Shown here one piece after another: positions 9,603 through 20,479 of a stretch of 64,000 nucleotides of DNA. The position numbers were made by a program, and so were the translations under genes. Source of the stretch: Undaria pinnatifida (lineage: Eukaryota > Sar > Phaeophyceae > Laminariales > Alariaceae); NCBI GenBank assembly GCA_012845835.1, contig JABAKD010000023.1, positions 620,001 to 684,000 on the forward strand. The letters run 5' to 3'. The notes below the pieces were generated by a model. That model did not search any database. It was not told where the DNA came from and worked only from the letters and a program-made list of their open reading frames with translations. Every line of letters starts with the position of its first letter. Position 1 is the stretch's first letter.

Positions 9603-10216
9603 ACGCGTGCTGCGATAGAGTTTTTTCTTGTTTCTTTTTCTTTACACACATCTACTTTCCAGCTTCTGGACAAGCCGTGGTCACAGGTGTCGTCTCTTCT
9701 CCCCCCCGGTCCTTACCTTCAATTTTTATCGCGCATAGGGTTCAGCAATCCCGCTGCTCGTCGATTTTTTCATCGAGTTTAGCTAACCCACGCTCTCGCG
9801 CTTTCCGGAAGTCAATTTGTGCGCAAGAAAAAGTCTCCACGAACTTGTACGAGTATGCACTCGGGGGGATTCGAACTCACGAAAGTGACCTGTACCAGGC
9901 TCGAGGATAACCTGATACGCCACCGGGGCGACCGCCATCTATAGCACTCTTTGGTTGATTAATGAAGTCATTTCTGAATGACGGGTCCTTGACCCAAAAT
10001 CGATTCGACGGAAACAGGCCACCCTTTTTTTTTTTTTTTCACGGTGTTGATATTTTTTTTCCTTCGCACCTTTAGGGGGCCGTCAGTCTGTTCATCTAGT
10101 TTTGCGCTTTCCGTCTCCTCGACAAAGGCAGGTTTTGGGCGAGGTAGACAGAGCTCTTCAGAGGTGAGGAACCTCAGAAAAAAAAAAAGGTGCGTGCATC
10201 TCTGCTGCTCGCCGTA
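9603..10216. mobile_element. CTATCGTAGCAC-TIR MITE carrying a SINE
   Basis: The left end CGCGTGCTGCGATAGAG and right end GGTGCGTGCATCTCTGCTG..CGTAGC are separated by a SINE-like insert (9621-9936). After it the MITE interior resumes with TTTCTGAATGACGGGTCCTT. Confidence 0.55.
9621..9936 (-). mobile_element. tRNA-derived SINE, full-length copy
   Basis: On the minus strand the 5' end has an A-box-like TGGCGTATCAGG and, about 45 bases on, a B-box-like AGTTCGAATCC, the internal RNA polymerase III promoter layout. A shared body follows (GGGATTGCTGAACCCTATGC, GATAAAAATTGAAGG, GACACCTGTGACCACGGCTT) and then an A-rich tail. 5'-truncated copies are at 17380-17605, 27070-27235 and 28790-28965, with fragments at 3680-3720, 36140-36200 and 46130-46180. 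Confidence 0.7.
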
Positions 10217-10284
10217 GCTTTTGTCTGGGGGTAGTGGTGGGAGTGGTGTTGGTGGTAATGTTGGTGGCGTGGCGGTAGTGGACC

Positions 10285-10822
10285 GGTGCTACGATAGAGG
10301 TGAACCACTTTTTACTGAGGTTTCTTAAATTTGGGGGCTTAAGACCTTTAGAGCCCCCGAACCCGTCCCTATACTAAACCCAAGCAATTTTGTCCCCAAA
10401 AACGGGTTTCCAGTTGTAAAGGGGTTAAGACCTCTCCAAAAAACCGATTTGTTGAGAAAAATCGAAGTGTGTACCGAGTGAAAAAACCCACGGCCGGCCT
10501 ACGGTAGGTACACGACGGGAATCATCATACGGTAAAATAAATTGTGGTATTTCCACCGATTTTGGGTTAAGGAGCCCCCTCAATTTTGGGGGCTTAAGAC
10601 CAAATCCCAAAAAGACCGATTTGTTAAGAAAAATCGAAACTTGTACCGAGTGAAAAAAAAACCACGGGCGGCCTACGGTAGGTACACGACGAGAATCATC
10701 ATGCAAACGAAAAAAAATTGCCTATTATTTTTTTTTTTCCCCGACGATTTTGGGTTAGGGAGCCTCCGTCGTTCAGAAACCATTCTTCGCCAAAAAAAGG
10801 TAAACCTCTATCGTAGCACTTG
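10285..10822. mobile_element. CTATCGTAGCAC-TIR MITE
   Basis: Left GTGCTACGATAGAGGTGAAC, right TAAACCTCTATCGTAGCAC. A TTAA MITE (10339-10428) is inserted inside, and the internal block GGTACACGACG(A/G)GAATCATCAT is duplicated. Confidence 0.7.
10339..10428 (-). mobile_element. TTAA MITE copy, nested
   Basis: TTAAGACCTTTAGAGCCCCC ... GTTGTAAAGGGGTTAA, 90 bases, lying within the larger MITE at 10285-10822. Confidence 0.8.
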
Positions 10823-10851
10823 TCAGTGATGGCGTTGGTGGGCACATGGCG

Positions 10852-11430
10852 CACGCCATAGTAGAGGGTGCACCGTTCTTTTGCCCTAATGGTTCTTGGC
10901 TTAACGCTTTTGTAACTGGAAACCCGTTTTGGGGAACAAAATCGCCTGAAGTTAGTGGAGGGAGGAGTTTGGGGGGGGGGGGGGGGGGGGGGGGCTCTAA
11001 AGGGGTTAAGGAGCTCCGTGCCTCACCCTGAAGGTGATTTTTTGTGGAAAACCGAAAAAAATGCAACCCTGCGATAAGAAGTGGCCAAGGATAGAAAAGC
11101 ACTTTGTTTTGCGAACACGAATGCCCTCTTGGTGCTTCAGAGGGGAAAATTGACAATGAAAAATGACGATTCCAGCGTCGATTGCAGCGTGATTTGGGGG
11201 TTGGCAAGAATTGATGCCCAGACTACGATGCGAGGAGTCCTGCGAGCGACACGGGCGTGGGGTGGTCCTAGATGTACGGCTGGGCGCTCACACCTCTCCT
11301 AGACGGTTGGAAAAGCTGCAGTTTTATTTTTTTTTGTCTGTTAAGATGGGGCCTCAAGGGTGAAGGAACGCCGTGACTCGGGAAGTAGACAGCCAAAAGG
11401 GCTAATGTGCCTGTATCGTAGCACACATCA
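10852..11430. mobile_element. CTATCGTAGCAC-TIR MITE with nested TTAA MITE
   Basis: Left ACGCCATAGTAGAGGGTGCACC, right GTGCCTGTATCGTAGCACAC. The TTAA element at 10901-11009 lies inside and has expanded by a poly-G tract. Confidence 0.5.
10901..11009 (+). mobile_element. TTAA MITE with poly-G expansion
   Basis: TTAACGCTTTTGTAACTGGA ... then about 28 G in a row before CTCTAAAGGGGTTAA. The G run extends the family's normal TTCGGGGGC block. Confidence 0.75.
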
Positions 11431-11685
11431 CATGCTACGTTAGAAGGTGCACCGTTTGTTTTTTGTCCGAGGCTCTTTCGTCACTCAAGGAGCTCCGTAT
11501 CCCACCCCATAACCGTTTTCTGAGTAATCTGAAAGGGCAACCCGACGAAGAACCCCATGGCTTGGGTATACGAAAATGTCAGGCTTTGCAAGTGTAGGTT
11601 GGCATTCCGACGACTTTGGGTCAAGTCGTTCAGAAACCGTTTCAGACAAAAACTGCTACCGCTATCGTAGCCCGCGTTGGTAGCA
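11428..11685. mobile_element. CTATCGTAGCAC-TIR MITE
   Basis: Left CATGCTACGTTAGAAGGTGC, right CTGCTACCGCTATCGTAGCC, about 258 bases with the usual interior (CCCATGGCTTGGGTATACG). Confidence 0.55.
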
Positions 11686-11689
11686 GTGG

Positions 11690-12030
11690 TAGCATTAGGA
11701 GTAGCAGTAGCAGTAGCAGCAGCAGTAGTAGTAGTAGTAGCAGTGGTGGTGGAAGTTTTGATGGCTATGGTGGTGGTGGTAGTAGTTGTGGTTGTGGTAG
11801 AGATGTTGGAGCTGTAGCAGTAGCAGTAGCAGTAGCAGTAGCAGTAGCAGTGGTGGTGGAAGTTTTGATGGCTATGGTGGTGGTGGTAGTAGTTATGATT
11901 GTGGTGGAGATGGTGGTGGTGGTGGTGGTGGTTATGGTTGCTGTTGGGAAGGTGTTGGCGGTGGTGTTAGTGGTGTTGGCGCTGGCGCTGGTGTTGGTGT
12001 TGGTGCTGGTGTTGGTACAAGTGGGGGAAC
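11690..12030. repeat. GTAGCA/GGTGGT microsatellite complex
   Basis: GTAGCAGTAGCAG runs and GGTGGTGGT blocks. A segment of about 85 bases (GTGGTGGAAGTTTTGATGGC) is duplicated at 11741 and 11850. Confidence 0.7.
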
Positions 12031-12309
12031 GCGTGTTGCAATAGGGGTATTTGGGTTTACCGCTTTTTGGCGAAAATATTCTCTGAAACGATGAGGCTTC
12101 TTAGCCCAACGTTGTCGGGGTTTTTTTTTGTTTCGCGATAATTTTCGTTGAACTCGTACACCATGGGATAGTTTAGTAGTACTATTAATAGAACTTTTTA
12201 TTTTTCCCCAATTCTTGTCATGGTAGAGGTATAGTCTACTGCTGTAGAGCTCCTCAAGCAGCTACCCTCAGGAGGCAAAATAATATATTGATGATGCTTA
12301 TCTGTCGCT

Positions 12310-12565
12310 TGATGCATCGGAGTGGTCATGGCGGTTGTGTGGCGTGGTTGCGGTGGTGGCTGTTGAGGTGCGGATAGTGGTGTTGGTACTGGTGGTGGTT
12401 TTGGCGATGGCGGCGACTGTGGGGTCGGCGCTGGTGGTGTTGGTGGTGATAGTGACGGCGGTGGCAGTGGGATCGTGGTTTTCGTGGGTGGTGGTGGCTG
12501 TTGGGGTAGTGGTGGCGGTGGTGTTGGTGTTGATCATGTTGGTGGTGGTAGCGATGGTGGCGGCG
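12310..12565. repeat. GGTGGTG/TTGGTG microsatellite tract
   Basis: Low-complexity GGT, GTG and GCG triplets with open frames on both strands. No splice-consistent exon is seen. Confidence 0.6.
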
Positions 12566-12727
12566 GACGAGCTGCGTGATCCGGAAGATTTAGAGGCAAG
12601 TGCTATATCCGGGAGCCATTGTATTGGAGTCGGTGCAGAACACATCCTACCCAAATACGAGATTCAGCCGGGTTTCGAGGGTATATATGCTTATTTCTAC
12701 AATAGACTCATGTATCCTGTATCGTGT

Positions 12728-12810
12728 TTGTTGTTGTTTTTGCATCAACTCGCACAATCAAGTCCGTGGTCACAGGACAGGCCGCAGTCACTTCTGGATG
12801 GGAAGAACAC
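12728..12810 (+). repeat. 75-bp dispersed repeat, copy 2
   Basis: TTGTTGTTTTTGCATCAACT, CGCACAATCAAGTCCGTGGT, CACAGGACAGGCCGCAGTCA, matching 1366-1450. Confidence 0.6.
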
Positions 12811-13144
12811 CCAGGGAAAGAACACAAACACCCCAGAAGTGGAACACGGCATGCTGCTGTATACCAGGTATAGATGTGTCGGGGGAGGGGTCCGCTCAAA
12901 GGTTGCATCGAAACCCGCCGTTTTTTTGTTTTTTGTTTTGCCCATTTTTTTTTGTGAAAGGTTTCCTCCTAAACCTCCGGCGTCGGAGGAGCTGTGTGTC
13001 CGCGAAGAGGACGTGCTGAGGTTCTGTTTTCCTGACAAGGAGGCCATCCGGCCTGTCAGGTTTGTGCGCTATCTTCTTGTGTCTGTGTTTTTGTTACTGG
13101 TGTTTTTTTTTTGTTAATTGTTTTTTTAACTACTACCGTGCGTA

Positions 13145-13255
13145 TAATACCAGGTATCATGCGAAGTATCAGGTGGTTATGTTAAGTGCCAGGTATCATG
13201 CGAAGTACCAGGTGGTTATGCTAAGTGCCAGGTACCATGCGAAGTATATACCAGG
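13145..13255 (+). repeat. 35-bp tandem repeat, three units
   Basis: Unit: CAGGTATCATGCGAAGTA followed by CCAGGTGGTTATGCTAAGTG. The last unit is shortened. Confidence 0.75.
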
Positions 13256-13799
13256 TTCCGGTATGTACGTGTGTACTCGTATGCTCGTATTGTGTCTTTC
13301 TCGGTCCTCTTCACACTCTCGGTCCTCTTCACGCTTTTTTTTTAACAAACTACACCCGTGCTGCCGATCAGAACGCGACGTCGCCAACAAGCACACAGCC
13401 CAGCCCAGGGCAAATCAGCTCTGCAAAAGTAGTAGCTCTTGGCATGATCAAATCGCTAGTTGCACCACATCACGGGCCTCTTCTTTCTATCCCCTGCGCG
13501 TTTAGTTGTTTCCTTCGTCGCGCGAGCGTAGCGGGCGGCGTCAGCCGCCCGCGCAGCGGAGCCCTTGTACCTCTCACAACAACTGCTGTTTGATAAACAT
13601 GAAATAACAACTTGATGCACAAAATCTCATGGAATAGGCATACCAAACAATCACGTTGCAAAAAAAAACAAGGACATTCCGTCGATTTTTCTTTGCACCA
13701 CTTTGGGTGAAGGAGCCCCGTCATTTTTCTTCAGAATATTTCTGGCCATGCAATGCTGTCCCTATCGTAGCATACCTGCAAATATGTAAACCCCCCATC

Positions 13800-14035
13800 A
13801 TTGATGCTGTCATCCACAAGCAAGAAAGTAGGCACAAGGTGCCGAAGTCCGTCTTACGAGCGGTTCTTGGGAGGATGCAGTTCACCCTTCGTGCGACTCG
13901 CCGAACACCTCATTCGCGCTTGGTGTGGTGCAAGCAATGTCTGCCTGGTTGGTGAAAACCCGACGTGCTCCGTCCCGGCATGGTAGGGATGCGAGGGTCT
14001 GTGGTCATATGGCTACGCCCATGCGCAAACTGAGT
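13800..14035 (+). repeat. Partial copy of the 510-bp element
   Basis: AAGAAAGTAGGCACAAGGTG ... CAGTTCACCCTTCGTGCGAC ... GATGCGAGGGTCTGTGG. It corresponds to the right half of 37797-38400. Confidence 0.65.
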
Positions 14036-14348
14036 ACACCCCCATCCACCGGTGGACTAGAGAGTAGCGAGAAAACGATCGCTATCCTAGGTGATAGATG
14101 GTGGCCACAGACGGCGAAACAGGACAGGGATAGGATAAGCAAACAGTTCCAATGTAATATGTGGAAGAAGCGTAACGAGCGCCCAAATGCTGGAGGTGTC
14201 TCTATTAGGAGTAGGAACGGTGCTCCGTCTCGAAAGGAATGTCTGGTCAATGGCCAAACGATTAAGGCAAGGATCAAATGAGTACCCCCCCCCCCCCCCC
14301 CTCCCCCCCACCCGTTCCTATCCCCGCAACTGCTTCCCCCCCTCTCAG

Positions 14349-14456
14349 GCCGGAGAACTTTGTTGCGGGAGAATTCGTGTTCGTGGTGACGGACTCGTCG
14401 GGTGCCAAGGCGTACGGGTTTTGCCGGAGGGTGCTTCCTTGCGGACCCGGCGGCAG
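14349..14456 (+). CDS. Exon 2: uDENN core
   Basis: The acceptor CTCTCAG ends at 14348 and the donor GTGACA follows 14456. It enters and leaves in phase 2. The translation PENFVAGEFVFVVTDSSG then AKAYGFCRRVLP is the classic uDENN pattern, in which a hydrophobic strand reading 'FVLTD..G.R.YGFCRR' precedes the core DENN. Joined to exon 1 it reads IIW-R-PENFV without a break. Confidence 0.88.
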
Positions 14457-15312
14457 GTGACAACATGCAGTCGTGGACGCCGCGTTAGTGCTGTCCCCTG
14501 CACTGGAAACCCCTAATATTGGCTAGTCCGTAGTGTTTTATCCCAAAAACGGGTTCCCAGTTGGATTGGCGTTAAGTGCGCGGGAGGGGGGGCTGTAAAA
14601 ATCACTTGGCACGGCCTTGTCCTACAGAGAACTGCAGACACACAGATCCAACCCAGGAAACATGTGCTAGGTCATGCAGATTATACCACTCCCACGCGGC
14701 AACGTCATCCACAGGCCATGTAGATCATACACTCAGAGTATGCACTCGTTTGGGCTGGTCGGTGTGGCGTTGCTTGCCTCTGGTTGCTTGCGCGTCGGCT
14801 AATTTAAACAAAGCTAGTTCTTCAAGATCGTTTACAAGAGTTGTGTCCCCCTTGAGGTGGCTAGTTGGCTTTTTATTTTGTTTGTGCACAAGGTTTTGTT
14901 TTTTGCGATTAATACCTGGTCGTAGCTCATAAGAATCCGTGTGTTCTCTTGTTTGAAGTTGCGACAAGACCCCCCCGGGGCTTCAAGCCAACCATATCCC
15001 GCAGGGGAACTTTGAATAGACTAGAGATCTGTTTGCCATGCATGAAACACAGATCATGAAATGGAATCTGAACTCTCCGACGCGTGAACCATTTCGCGTC
15101 TCCAACATGAAGATTAGATCGTATAGATCATCTGCAGTATACGAGGCGTGCTATGATAGAAGTTCGCCAATTTTTTTTCTGAGGCGTCTAGTTTCAGGAG
15201 GTCTGTTCCTTTCTTCACCCTGAAACTGATTTTGAGAAGAACAAAAAGTGCAACCCGACAAATAATTCCATGAAAAAATGCGAAAAAAATAATGAAATTC
15301 CGACGATCTTGG

Positions 15313-15401
15313 GTCAACGCCTTCACTGGTGGAAACCCTTTTGGGGACAAATTTAATTGAAGTTAGCATAGGGAGGGATTTGGGGGCTCTGAAGGGGTTA
15401 A
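15313..15401 (+). mobile_element. TTAA MITE copy
   Basis: TCAACGCCTTCACTGGTGGA ... GCTCTGAAGGGGTTAA. It lies within a larger MITE-like stretch (15148-15480) with a GTGCTATGATAGAAG left end. Confidence 0.7.
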
Positions 15402-15879
15402 GAGGGGCTAAGAAGCACCGTCATTCAGAGAATGGTTGTCGCCAAGAAACGGTATACTGTAATTCCTTTACCGCAGCGCGCGGGACATCCCGTATCGATC
15501 GTTATTGTATGTTGTGTTTGATCCATATCTACAGAGTACAGATCCACTGCAGGCAACGCGTGCTACAAGATAAAATAATATCATCATTAGTTTGTGCACA
15601 AGGCTCTTTTTTTACGGTTAGTACCTGGTTGTAGCTCGTAAAAACGCCTGCGTTCCCCGTTTTTTCAAGTTGCGACAGACACCCCCGGATTTTTGAGCGA
15701 ACCGTATTTATCCCGCAGGGGAACCTTGTATATACTAGGGATCTGTTTGCCTGGCGTGGCAGATCCTGAGAGAGAATCTGAGATCGCGGAGGGATCAGGA
15801 TCTGGTTAACCTACAGCGGTACATCCCGCATCTTTCGTTATTACGTTTTTATGGAAATGCAAAAAATACACTTCACCTG

Positions 15880-16080
15880 TGAGATCGACTGAAAAATATA
15901 CTGCGCTGGTCCGCCTCTGCAGAGCATAGATCCAACGGGGAAATCGTGAACAAGCGTATAGATCTTCCTTGAAAGACCTGGATCGTCAGGTGGGGATCGC
16001 TGATCTCCAACGCAGGAAACATGAGCTAGATAATGCATATCGTACGCTTCCCGCCTGGTTAGTTAACACGTGCTAGACCG
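15880..16080 (-). repeat. GATC-rich dispersed repeat, reverse copy
   Basis: GATCTTCCTTGAAAGACCTG, GGATCGCTGATCTCCAACGC and AGGAAACATGAGCTAGATAA are the reverse complement of the 20500-20700 order. Confidence 0.55.
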
Positions 16081-16161
16081 TATTCATCTCCCCTCAAAGA
16101 TCATTCGGTCGGGATAGATGATCTGTTTGAGATGTGTGAACTATTTTTTTCGTTCTGCCAG

Positions 16162-16558
16162 GTACGACACCGGGCGACTGAGGCTCCCGGAATGCCTGTG
16201 CCTGATTAGCCAACGGCCGTTCTTCAGCATCTTTAACAGCGTCCTCGCCACGGGACAAGCCTTCCGTCTTCTCCAGCAAACCCCACCCCACCCGCACCAC
16301 CGAACATCACACGAGAACTCCAACTCGGGGGTTTCCGGCGATGTCGAATCAATTTCGGATTGGAGCAGTGGCAGTGGTTCTTCCTTCCCTCCCGGCGGAA
16401 GGAAGCTTGAGGGTTTGCTAACGCAGTTGCTGGCGGGAGGAGAAGGGGGAGGGGGCGTTCCTGGTCCCGGGCAAGAGCTGGTGGCGTGCGGGCTGCGGTT
16501 TGTTCGTCCTGTGGATGAGCATATGAGCCTCAACGATGTTCCTGTCACTCCTTTATTG
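16162..16558 (+). CDS. Exon 3: start of core DENN domain
   Basis: The acceptor TTCTGCCAG ends at 16161 and a GTGAGT donor starts at 16559. It opens YDTGRLRLPECLCLISQRPF, the signature first strand and helix of DENN. A Ser/Gly-rich insert of about 50 residues follows (SGDVESISDWSSGSGSS). The domain then resumes with KLEGLLTQLLAGG, a Gly loop, LRFVRPVDEHMSLNDVPVTP and LL. The insert length is unusual for a compact DENN core but sits between helices, where insertions are tolerated. Confidence 0.9.
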
Positions 16559-16839
16559 GTGAGTGTTGAAGGTACTGAGTTGCCCGGCATTCTGTTTATT
16601 TTGTCGGTTTTGTGGAGGGGGGAGGGGGGGGGGGGGGGGGGGGGCTCGTTTGATCCTTGCCTTAATAATTTGACCTGGTACCTGGTATAGATTACGGCCA
16701 TGCAGGGCAATGAGTACTCCCCCCACGCGCGCGCGCCATGAGCATATGGTAAGGTGCCCTTGAGTCAGTTGCATAGCATCCCCTTTGCTGTCTCTGGAAT
16801 TGGCCACGCCAGGAAACGATTCAATTCATTGGAAGCTGT

Positions 16840-17085
16840 CGTCCGTTGTGCAAGAATGTGCGCACAAGGTGGCGAAGTCTGCCTTGCAGTTGCAGACGGT
16901 TAGCGGTGAAGGACGCGGCTCACCCCCTTTCCTGCGACGTTAGCGGTAAAGGACGCGGCTCACCCCCCTTCCTGCGGCTCGACGAACACCTCACGGCGCT
17001 TAGCGCTTGGTGCACGCGGTGTGTCTGCCGGGTCGGTTCAAACCCGGTGTGTGCCCCGTCCCGGCATTGGGAATGCCGGGGTCGG
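16840..17085 (+). repeat. Diverged copy of the 510-bp element with an internal duplication
   Basis: GCGCACAAGGTGGCGAAGTC ... and a 43-base direct repeat (GTTAGCGGTGAAGGACGCGG at 16899 and GTTAGCGGTAAAGGACGCGG at 16939), then CTCACGGCGCTTAGCGCTTG. Confidence 0.55.
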
Positions 17086-17089
17086 TGAG

Positions 17090-17179
17090 TTAACCCCTTT
17101 ACAACTGGAAACCCGTTTTTGGGGACAAAATTTCTTGGATTTAGTATAGGGAGGGGTTCGGGGGCTCTAAAGGGGCTAA
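17090..17179 (+). mobile_element. TTAA MITE copy, full length
   Basis: TTAACCCCTTTACAACTGGA ... GGCTCTAAAGGGGCTAA, with one change in the right TTAA. Confidence 0.8.
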
Positions 17180-17379
17180 CCCCCCGCACCTCCACTCCCC
17201 CGTCCCCCCTTTTGTGTCCCTTGGCTTGGTCTGGGTAGTTGGGAGTTAAAGGGTTGAGTGTGGTCTAAAGGCTTCTCTACCAACTCCCGACTACTGCAAC
17301 TCAAAGCGTATGTCTTGTGCCTTCATAGGGAGTGCTGGGGTCCCCGGGGGCTCACTTGCAAGCCGCCCAACTGTTGAGG

Positions 17380-17605
17380 TCGAGGTCGTGGTCGAGCCCG
17401 GCAAGAGACTGTTTCTTACGTTTTTTTCAAGTCCGAGAGTTACCGAGCGCGAGTTGGCGAAATTCGATGCAAATCGACGAGCATAAGAAGCTGAGAAGTG
17501 GACACGCTGAACCCCATCTATCTGCGATAAAAAATGAAGGCACGTACGGGGGGGGGGAAGGGACGACACCACCTGTGACCACGGCTAGTCCGAAAGGCCG
17601 CTGAG
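17380..17605 (+). mobile_element. SINE copy, 5'-truncated
   Basis: GTCCGAGAGTTACCGAGCGC, ...GACGAGCATAAG, ...CTGAACCCCATCTATCTGCG, ...GGAAGGGACGACACC, CCTGTGACCACGGCTAGTC, matching the reverse complement of 9655-9830. Confidence 0.6.
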
Positions 17606-18009
17606 GGAACCTCCGATGAGTCGAGCTTAAAAGAAACAATGATAAAAGAAGTAAAATACAATGGGTGCGCCCAAGGCACGACTACATGCTCTTGCTCAAC
17701 GGCAATGGAGGGAAGCCAGGGTCTATGGTCTGACGGACTACTGCCATGCATGATGCGATGACTACCCCTTTGCCCCTCAAGCCCCGGCTATTTGGTGCGG
17801 TTGGCACCCCGAAATTACTACCTGTGGCTGTGGTTGACTATCAGATAGACGTATACGATGCACGCACACAGCCCCCCGCCCCCCCCCACCCGTTTGCGAG
17901 GGTCTATGGTCTACAGACTGCGGCCATGCATGATAGTATGTACCTGGTACCCTCCCTCCCTTTTTCTCCTTGTCGAAAAGGGTGGGTGGTCAACGGTCGA
18001 ATGACTAAA

Positions 18010-18305
18010 GCAAGCAACGAATGAGTGCGTCACACACCCCCACACCCTTGCCCGCGCCCACCCCCGCGCCCACACCCATTTGCGAGCGTCTCCGGTCTAA
18101 AGACTGCGGTCATGCATGATAAAGTGTATCTGGTACCCCTCTTGTGCTCCGTGTCGAAAGGAATGCGTCGTCAACGGTAAAATGACCAAGGCAAGCAGCG
18201 AATGAGTACCCCCTCCCCCCTTCCGCCAACCCTCCCCCCCTCCCCCAACCCTCCCCCCCCTCCCCCAACCCTCCCCCCCTCCCCCAACCCTCCCCCCCCC
18301 CTCCA
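18010..18305. repeat. C-rich repeats including CCCTCCCCCAA array
   Basis: CACACCC blocks, then five CCCTCCCCC(A)A units at 18205-18300. Around them TCTA(T/A)GGTCTA.AGA.TGCGG blocks recur (17890, 18090, 18310). Confidence 0.65.
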
Positions 18306-18398
18306 GCACACCTGCGAGGGTCTATGTTCTAAAGAATGCGGCTATCCACGATAACGAGCCCACCCCCCGCGCTATCCCTCCCCCCCACCCTCCATCAG

Positions 18399-18614
18399 GT
18401 GCGCTTGGCCCCGCGAAACTTTTTGCGGCTGTGGTCGGCGATTCTCTGCGAGAGGAGGATAGTTCTCGTCGCCGAAGATGTTCGGACGCTGTCTGCCTGC
18501 GTGCACGCGGCCTCGGCCATCCTGTACCCCTTCGCTTGGCAGCACGTCTTCATCCCCCTTCTGCCGTCGGACATGCTGGAGTATGTTACCGCGCCTATGC
18601 CCTTCGTTATCGGG
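18399..18614 (+). CDS. Exon 4: DENN central sheet
   Basis: The acceptor CCATCAG ends at 18398 and the donor GTGTGT begins at 18615. Both borders are phase 0. Key stretches are NFLRLWSAILCERRIVLVAE, LSACVHAASAILYPFAWQHV and FIPLLPSDMLEYVTAPMPFV. 'YPF.WQHV.IP.LP' is the strongest DENN family signature in the window and makes this exon a secure anchor for the gene model. Confidence 0.93.
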
Positions 18615-19349
18615 GTGTGTTGTGTGTCCAGGATTTTGTTTTGTTTGGGTGTATGGAGTCATCCCACCGTACGTAGGGGTGCAGAATATTGTAAGAAGTT
18701 TCTGGGCTTCTAGCATGAGGAGCTAGCTCAATATCAACATCAACATCAACATCAACATCACCCGATACATGACTTTGAAGGCATTCGCTCACGCAGCCCG
18801 GCCAACACTTCTGTGCGCTGATCCTTCAAAAACTATCATACTCGTAAAATTATCAGACTGACCGGTAGTTTCTGACTGGAGGAGCTCAACCGGCCAGAAC
18901 CGGTCCAGGAACCGTTCGAGGAACCGTTCTGGCTCAAAAAGAGTAACTCCTGCCGTGGGCAGATTCTGTGACCCTGCTTTGTATGGGTGATTATTTCCGT
19001 TACCGATTCGGTTGGGTCTAGGCCTAAAACATGTGAAAAGCACGAAAGGAACAGAGATTCGGATCGATTAACTCGTTACTGGTTCGTTTTGGGCTTGTGG
19101 TTTTTGTAGGTGTTCCGTCGGATACATCGGGTTTTGTATTGGTGTTTTTTTTTTCCGTTGCTCCGGTGGTGGTCCATGGGTAAAAGAGTGTTTGGTTTGT
19201 GCCAACTGCTTGTCGACCACGGTCCCTAATCGGTGAATTGCGAAGCGGCCGTGACTGCGCCAGACCAATATTCTTGATTTTTATGCGTGTCTGCCCACGT
19301 TATAATTTTTGTTGAGGTGTTGAGCTCATGTGAGGAACTTGAGAAAAAC

Positions 19350-19450
19350 ACGGCTGTTGCTGTTGTTGTTGTTGTTGTTGTTGTTGTCGCTGTTGTTCTT
19401 ATTTTCGTTATTTGTCTGTTCTTATTCTTGTTATTCTTCTTGTTATTTCG
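19350..19450. repeat. GTT trinucleotide tract
   Basis: About 12 consecutive TTG units followed by TTCTTATT-type degeneration, just before the acceptor of exon 5, where it could act as its pyrimidine-rich tract. Confidence 0.7.
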
Positions 19451-19476
19451 TTGTTCTTACTCTTGGCATCTTTCAG

Positions 19477-19600
19477 GTGCGCACGTCCCAGTTGGAGGCC
19501 GTGAAACAGCAACCGATGGACGAGGCGGTTTTCGTCCACCTTGACAGGGGGGAGATCACGGGGTCGGTGGGGATGACCCCTGTTCCTGACATCTGTGACG
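19477..19600 (+). CDS. Exon 5: DENN C-terminal strand
   Basis: The acceptor CTTTCAG ends at 19476 and the donor GTGAGA begins at 19601. The exon is phase 0 in and phase 1 out. Joined to exon 4 it gives PFVIG-VRTSQLEAVKQQ, then DEAVFVHLDRGEITGSVG and PVPDICD. This matches the 'PF.IG......V..DLD.G' strand near the end of the DENN core. Confidence 0.88.
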
Positions 19601-19787
19601 GTGAGAGAGACGCGGTAACAAATGGGTAGAACTGCCTACCGGTTGTTCGAGGAACCCCTTCATTTGTCAACTGCTGGTATTCGGGAGTGTTTCATTGGTC
19701 AAGACACACACTATTTTGTACTGTGGACCGATAGAGATATTAAGGTATACCTCTTTTTGGCGATCAGGCCTTTGTTGGATGACGGGG

Positions 19788-19872
19788 CTAACCCCTTGCG
19801 AGCCCCCGAACCCCTCTATACTAAATCCAAGTAATTTTGTCCCCCAAAACGGGTCCAGTTGTAAAAGGGTTA
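19788..19872 (-). mobile_element. TTAA MITE copy
   Basis: CTAACCCCTTGCGAGCCCCC ... GTTGTAAAAGGGTTAG. Both target sites carry a single change. Confidence 0.75.
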
Positions 19873-20214
19873 GTCTAAGCTGCGAATAAAATCGCCGGAA
19901 TTTTCATCTCATGTCTTGCAAGAAAAAAAAAAACACATTTGTGTTGTACCTAGGCGATGTTTTTTTTTCAGCGGGTCTCACTTTTTTGTTTATTGCTCTT
20001 CGAGTACCGGTTGTGGGTGGAAATATAAGCCACGTTTCCCAACTCTAAGAACTGATACCAATGTTAAGGTTCCTTATATTTGGCCCCAATATTGGTACCA
20101 TTATAAGGTTTTAGGTGAGGTATAGTCAGTAATCTTGCGGGGCAAAAATAACGGTGTAGAGGTACTCGTACTGTGGCGATTTACCGTCTCCCCCGATTTA
20201 TCGTCTCACCTTTG

Positions 20215-20350
20215 CAATATTCACACCCCACCTCAAAATACCCCCCCCCCCCTCCTTCAAAATATTACCCCCCCGCCCCCCCAATTACAATATCACCCCC
20301 CCCATTTAAAATATCAACCCCCCCTTCAAAATGTCAGCCCACCCCTTGAA
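20215..20350 (+). repeat. C-run minisatellite (AAAATATCACCCCCC)
   Basis: About seven units of 18 to 24 bases consisting of AAAATAT(C/T)A followed by a run of 6 to 11 C. GATTTACCGTCTCCCCCGAT and GGGAGACGATAAATCG frame it as an inverted repeat. Confidence 0.65.
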
Positions 20351-20479
20351 TATTTCGAAGTGAAGTGTGGATATTGCGAAAGGGAGTCGATACGTCGGGG
20401 GAGACGATAAATCGCAACAGAGACCGTAGCACGCGTCCCGTGCTGCCCCCTACCTTTGTTCCACATGGCGGACAGATCA

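Noticed and set aside
9860-9936. Functional tRNA gene on the minus strand
   Set aside because: A- and B-box-like blocks are present, but the acceptor stem ends do not pair and the sequence continues into a SINE body.
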